34,601 nt of DNA from Opitutus sp. GAS368 (GTDB lineage: Bacteria; Verrucomicrobiota; Verrucomicrobiia; Opitutales; Opitutaceae). Shown here piece after piece: positions 31,855 to 34,601 of this stretch (the first letter of the stretch is position 1; each line of letters begins with the position of its first letter). A program made the translations under genes and the position numbers. Below the pieces are notes generated by a model, which saw nothing but the letters and a program-made list of their open reading frames with translations, searched no databases and was not told where the DNA came from. The stretch lies in contig CAMBLN010000010.1 of NCBI GenBank assembly GCA_945868215.1, forward strand, positions 1 to 34,601, in the 5' to 3' direction.

Positions 31855-34386
31855 TTAGAGTTTCAGTTCGACCTGGGTCATGCGGGGGGCGATGCGGGCC
31901 TGGTGGCTGAAGTAGTGGTCGCTGAGGACGGGGTGTAGGGCGTAGAGGCGGTCGAGGAGGTCGGCGAGGGTTTCGCTGAGTTTGGCGTCTTCGGCGGAGG
32001 GGCGGTCGGGGTCGTCGTTGAAGTGGCGGGCGAGGGGGACGGCGGCGATGAAGTTGAGGGTGTCGGTGACGACGGCGATGGTGGGGTCGTCGCCGGGTTC
32101 GCCGACGTCGTGGCGGATGGCGCGGAGGGCGATTTTGATCTGATGGAGGTTGTGGAAGATGCTGCGGGGGGCGTCGGGTTGCTGGAGGAACAACTCGGCG
32201 ACGAAGCGCGGCTGGCTGCGCATCTGGTAGAGGCGGCGGTAGGCGTCCTGGGAGCCCAGCATGCGGAGGAGGGCGGAGAGTTCGGGGTTGTCGCGGTAGG
32301 GGGTTTTGGCGGCGGCGTCGGCGGCGGGGCGGGCGGCGGCGGCGGTGTCGAGGGCGCTGAGGATGTGGCGGAGGGCGCTGCACGTCATGGTGGCGCGTTC
32401 GAGGTGCATGCCCATGTGGAGGAAGTGCCAGCCGGCGTCCTGGACCATGGTGCGTTCGGCGAGGCCGATCATGGCGTTGATCTCGGTGAGGACGGTCTGG
32501 ACGGCCTGGGTGGGCAGCGACGGGCCGCGGTCGGGGCGGGCCACGGTGCGGCGTCCGCCGGGAACGGGGCGGAGCTTGTGGAGTTCGTCGAGGCGGCGGA
32601 GGAGACGGCCGAGGGTGGTCCAGACCTCGGGGCTGACGTAGTCGCGGAGCTGGCGGGCGTTTTCGACGGCCCAGCTGATGGAGGAATAGATCGAGCTGGA
32701 GTTGGCGGTGTCGAGGGACATGCGCCACATGAGGTCGGTGGAGAGGGAAGCCTGGGGGTTGGCGCGGGCGGTGATTTTGTGGTCGGTGTGGCCGGTGGCC
32801 TCGAGGAGGCCGCGCCAAAGCGGGAGCCAGCGGCGGCGGTCCTTGGCGGAGATTTCCTCGAGGGCGACGTCGTCGAGGATGGACAACATGCGGGCGGTGG
32901 CCTCGGCGCGTTCGAGGTAGCGGCCGAGCCAGAAAAGGTGTTCGGCGGCGCGGGAGCCGAGGGTGTTGGTCTGGACGCCGCCGGAGGCGGTTTCGTGGTC
33001 GGCGATGTCGCCGGAGTTGTCCTGGGTGTCGATGAGGACGACGGCATCGGCGGTGGGGCCGACGCGGGAGGTGACGTGGTCGGGTTCGCCGAGCCGGACG
33101 AGTCCGCCCGGGAAGACGGAGAAACGCCGGCCCTGGCAGAGGACGAAGGCGGAAAGGCGGGCGGGGGGGGCGTTGCGCGGGCCGGGGGAGACGGGCAGGA
33201 GTTGGAGGCGCGGCTGGGCGACGAACGCGTGCGGGTTTTCGCGGACGGTCTTGGAGAGTCCGCCGGGGCCGATGAGGGCGGGGGAGGAGGCGGGGGCGAA
33301 GTTGGTGGAAAGCCAGTCGCCGTTGCGCGGGTCGTGGGCGGGGAGGATGCGGAGACGGTCGCCGTGTTCGAGGATGTAGTCGAGGTGGTCGGTGTCGCCG
33401 CACGTGTAGGTGGGGACGGAGCCGAGCAGGGGTTTCTCGCCGAGGTAGAAGCGGAGGAGCTTGGGGGCGTAGGCGTTGAGGGCGCGGCTCTCGGCGATGC
33501 CGGTGCCGATGGCGTTGGCGAGGACGACGTGGCCGGTGCGGATGCACTGGAGGAGTCCCGGGATGCCGGCGTTCTCGCGGTCGGTGGAGAAGACGACGGG
33601 GTCGATGTGGGCGTCGTTGAGGCGGCGGTAGATGACGTCGACGCGTTCGAGGCCGGCGATGGTTTTGAAGTAGACGCGGTTGTCGAGGACGAGGAGGTCG
33701 TCACCGCGGGCGAGGGGGAGACCCATCTTGCGGGCGAGGAAGCTGTGCTCGGAGTAGAACGGGTCGTGGGGGCCGGCGGTGAGGACGACGATGGACGGGG
33801 CGCGGATGTCGCCGGGGGCGAGGGCGCGGAGGTGGTCGAGGAGCTGTAGTGGAAAGTTGATTACACTGTGGTAATCGGGGAGGGCGCGGTAGAGATCGGT
33901 GGCCTCCTGGGTCATGAAACGGCGGTTCTGGACCGCGTAGGAAAGACCGATGGGGGTGTTGGCGCGGGTGTCGTCGAAGAGCCAGCCCTCGGCGGTCTTG
34001 ACGAGGTCGAAGCGGAGGAGAGTGGCGGGGCTGGCGCGGTGGGGTTCCAAGTCCAGGCAAGGGCGGCGGTAGTAGGGGTCGGAGAAGACGAGCTCGGGCG
34101 GGATGATGTGCTGGTGGAGGGCCTGTTGACCGCCGTAGAGATCGACGAGGAGGGCGTTTACGAAGTGGGCGCGCTGGCGGAGGGCGGCTTCGAGTTGGGT
34201 CCATTCGGGGGCCTCGATGACTAGGGGGGTGGGCTCGAGTTCCCAGAACGGTTGTCCGGCGGGGCCGGCGGCGAGTCCGAAATCGGTGAGGCCGGCGTCA
34301 CGGATGGAGGCACGCAGGCGGGCGCGCAACGGGCGGAGTTGCGCGGGGTGGAGCGTGGGATGTGACGACGGGCGGGCGGACGGCAT
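31855..34386 (-). CDS. Circularly permuted ATP-grasp plus alpha-E domain fusion protein
   Basis: This 843-residue soluble protein fuses two modules. Residues ~25-480 are the circularly permuted ATP-grasp type 2 region (DUF404/DUF407): FVNALLVDLYGGQQALHQHIIPPELVFSDPYYRRPC, then LVKTAEGWLFDDTRANTPIGLSYAVQNR, VDVIYRRLNDAHIDPV, and ANAIGTGIAESRALNAYAPKL. Residues ~500-840 are the all-helical alpha-E region (DUF403): SRAAEHLFWLGRYLERAEATARML and, near the end, RSIFHNLHQIKIALRAIRHDV. Separate or fused versions are usually encoded with a transglutaminase-like protein and are thought to form or attach a peptide-like modification; that is published family inference and the substrate is unknown. The transglutaminase may lie beyond the right edge. 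The start is ATG 34384-34386. Confidence 0.9.
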   Translation of the reverse strand: MPSARPSSHPTLHPAQLRPLRARLRASIRDAGLTDFGLAAGPAGQPFWELEPTPLVIEAPEWTQLEAALRQRAHFVNALLVDLYGGQQALHQHIIPPELVFSDPYYRRPCLDLEPHRASPATLLRFDLVKTAEGWLFDDTRANTPIGLSYAVQNRRFMTQEATDLYRALPDYHSVINFPLQLLDHLRALAPGDIRAPSIVVLTAGPHDPFYSEHSFLARKMGLPLARGDDLLVLDNRVYFKTIAGLERVDVIYRRLNDAHIDPVVFSTDRENAGIPGLLQCIRTGHVVLANAIGTGIAESRALNAYAPKLLRFYLGEKPLLGSVPTYTCGDTDHLDYILEHGDRLRILPAHDPRNGDWLSTNFAPASSPALIGPGGLSKTVRENPHAFVAQPRLQLLPVSPGPRNAPPARLSAFVLCQGRRFSVFPGGLVRLGEPDHVTSRVGPTADAVVLIDTQDNSGDIADHETASGGVQTNTLGSRAAEHLFWLGRYLERAEATARMLSILDDVALEEISAKDRRRWLPLWRGLLEATGHTDHKITARANPQASLSTDLMWRMSLDTANSSSIYSSISWAVENARQLRDYVSPEVWTTLGRLLRRLDELHKLRPVPGGRRTVARPDRGPSLPTQAVQTVLTEINAMIGLAERTMVQDAGWHFLHMGMHLERATMTCSALRHILSALDTAAAARPAADAAAKTPYRDNPELSALLRMLGSQDAYRRLYQMRSQPRFVAELFLQQPDAPRSIFHNLHQIKIALRAIRHDVGEPGDDPTIAVVTDTLNFIAAVPLARHFNDDPDRPSAEDAKLSETLADLLDRLYALHPVLSDHYFSHQARIAPRMTQVELKL

Positions 34387-34504
34387 GAAACGAAGTGGTG
34401 ATGAACAGTCGGGCGGAGCGCAGGCGCAAGCACGGGGTTTGCCAGATGAAGGAGGACGAGGGGGTTAAAGGGTTAACCGCGAAAAGGCGATGGGGCGCGG
34501 AATC

Positions 34505-34524
34505 GCGAGCAAGCTCGCTCCCAC
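34505..34524. repeat. REP-like hairpin (GCGAGC-AA-GCTCGC)
   Basis: GCGAGC-AA-GCTCGC followed by TCCCAC has the same plan as the hairpins at 9781 and 31791 (6-bp stem, AA loop, then TCCTAC or TCCCAC). The sequence is like REP elements well known in Pseudomonas. Confidence 0.6.
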
Positions 34525-34544
34525 GAATGAGAGCCGGGATGAAA

Positions 34545-34567
34545 AGTGTCACCTAATAGGTGACACT
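34545..34567. repeat. Perfect 23-nt palindrome, divergent family copy 5
   Basis: The arm is AGTGTCACCTA with centre A; the second arm is the exact reverse complement. Compared with copies 1-4 (TTTGTCACTTA), three of eleven arm positions differ, and each change is mirrored on the other side, so the palindrome stays perfect. Confidence 0.85.
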
Positions 34568-34601
34568 GTGGGGTTGTTACAGAGGTAACGAGGTCGCAGG
34601 A

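Larger units (their letters stand above)
34387..34601. other. Right-edge spacer
   Basis: Apart from the REP-like hairpin and the fifth palindrome, this 215-bp stretch contains TTAACCGCGAAAAGGCG at 34473-34489, a member of the TTAACC-type repeats. On the minus strand a TAA at 34577-34579 preceded by codons reading PATSLPL could be the end of a gene entering from the right, but seven codons are too few to call. Confidence 0.5.

Noticed and set aside
1-34601. tRNA, rRNA or known riboswitch genes
   Set aside because: I looked for T-loop sequences and conserved rRNA or riboswitch cores on both strands and saw none that hold up.

Overview
This is a 34.6 kb window of GC-rich bacterial chromosome with no rRNA, tRNA, CRISPR or phage genes. 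The gene repertoire points to a Verrucomicrobiota bacterium, probably close to Opitutaceae. The clues are an SHD1-domain exported protein, a TRASH-type protein carrying the 'YPLKTC...KFCCAPCDKKF' motif, a bacterial deoxyhypusine-synthase-like enzyme, a membrane-anchored SUMF1-type protein, and intergenic repeats of the TTAACCACG type. The taxonomic call is an inference from gene content only.

Left part (1-11.6 kb): the 3' part of cstA; a REP-associated tyrosine transposase (RAYT) flanked by hairpin repeats; an ABC-F ATPase; a DASS/SLC13 carboxylate transporter gene broken by one in-frame amber codon; a deoxyhypusine-synthase-like gene closed by a clear bidirectional terminator; an SHD1-domain exported protein; a YyaL/DUF255 thioredoxin-fold protein; a response regulator whose end overlaps slyX; and an LEA-type lipoprotein.

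Middle part (11.6-26.4 kb): lysA and gpsA, separated by a long inverted repeat; an MHS-type MFS transporter; a minus-strand series of lipoprotein, TPR protein, secreted glycosidase-like protein and a copper-handling pair (TRASH protein plus a multicopper oxidase fused to a C-terminal beta-barrel); a xylose-isomerase-like TIM-barrel protein; a large hybrid histidine kinase; and a Gfo/Idh/MocA oxidoreductase.

Right part (26.4-34.6 kb): a 510-bp non-coding stretch leads into a three-gene operon (unknown protein, membrane-anchored SUMF1-like protein, PstS-like lipoprotein). This is followed by a convergent GspF-like gene and a large circularly permuted ATP-grasp/alpha-E fusion.

Three layers of small repeated DNA overlie the genes. 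(1) A perfect palindrome with the core GTCACYTA-N-TARGTGAC occurs five times; four copies lie 7-27 bp after the stop codon of a minus-strand gene, and the fifth differs by symmetrical, compensating changes. (2) REP-like hairpins end in CCTAC or CCAC; three lie around the RAYT gene and others are scattered. (3) Long TTAACCACG-type inverted repeats occur between genes. The strongest candidates for something undescribed are the palindrome family, the three-gene SUMF1/PstS operon and the oxidase-barrel fusion.
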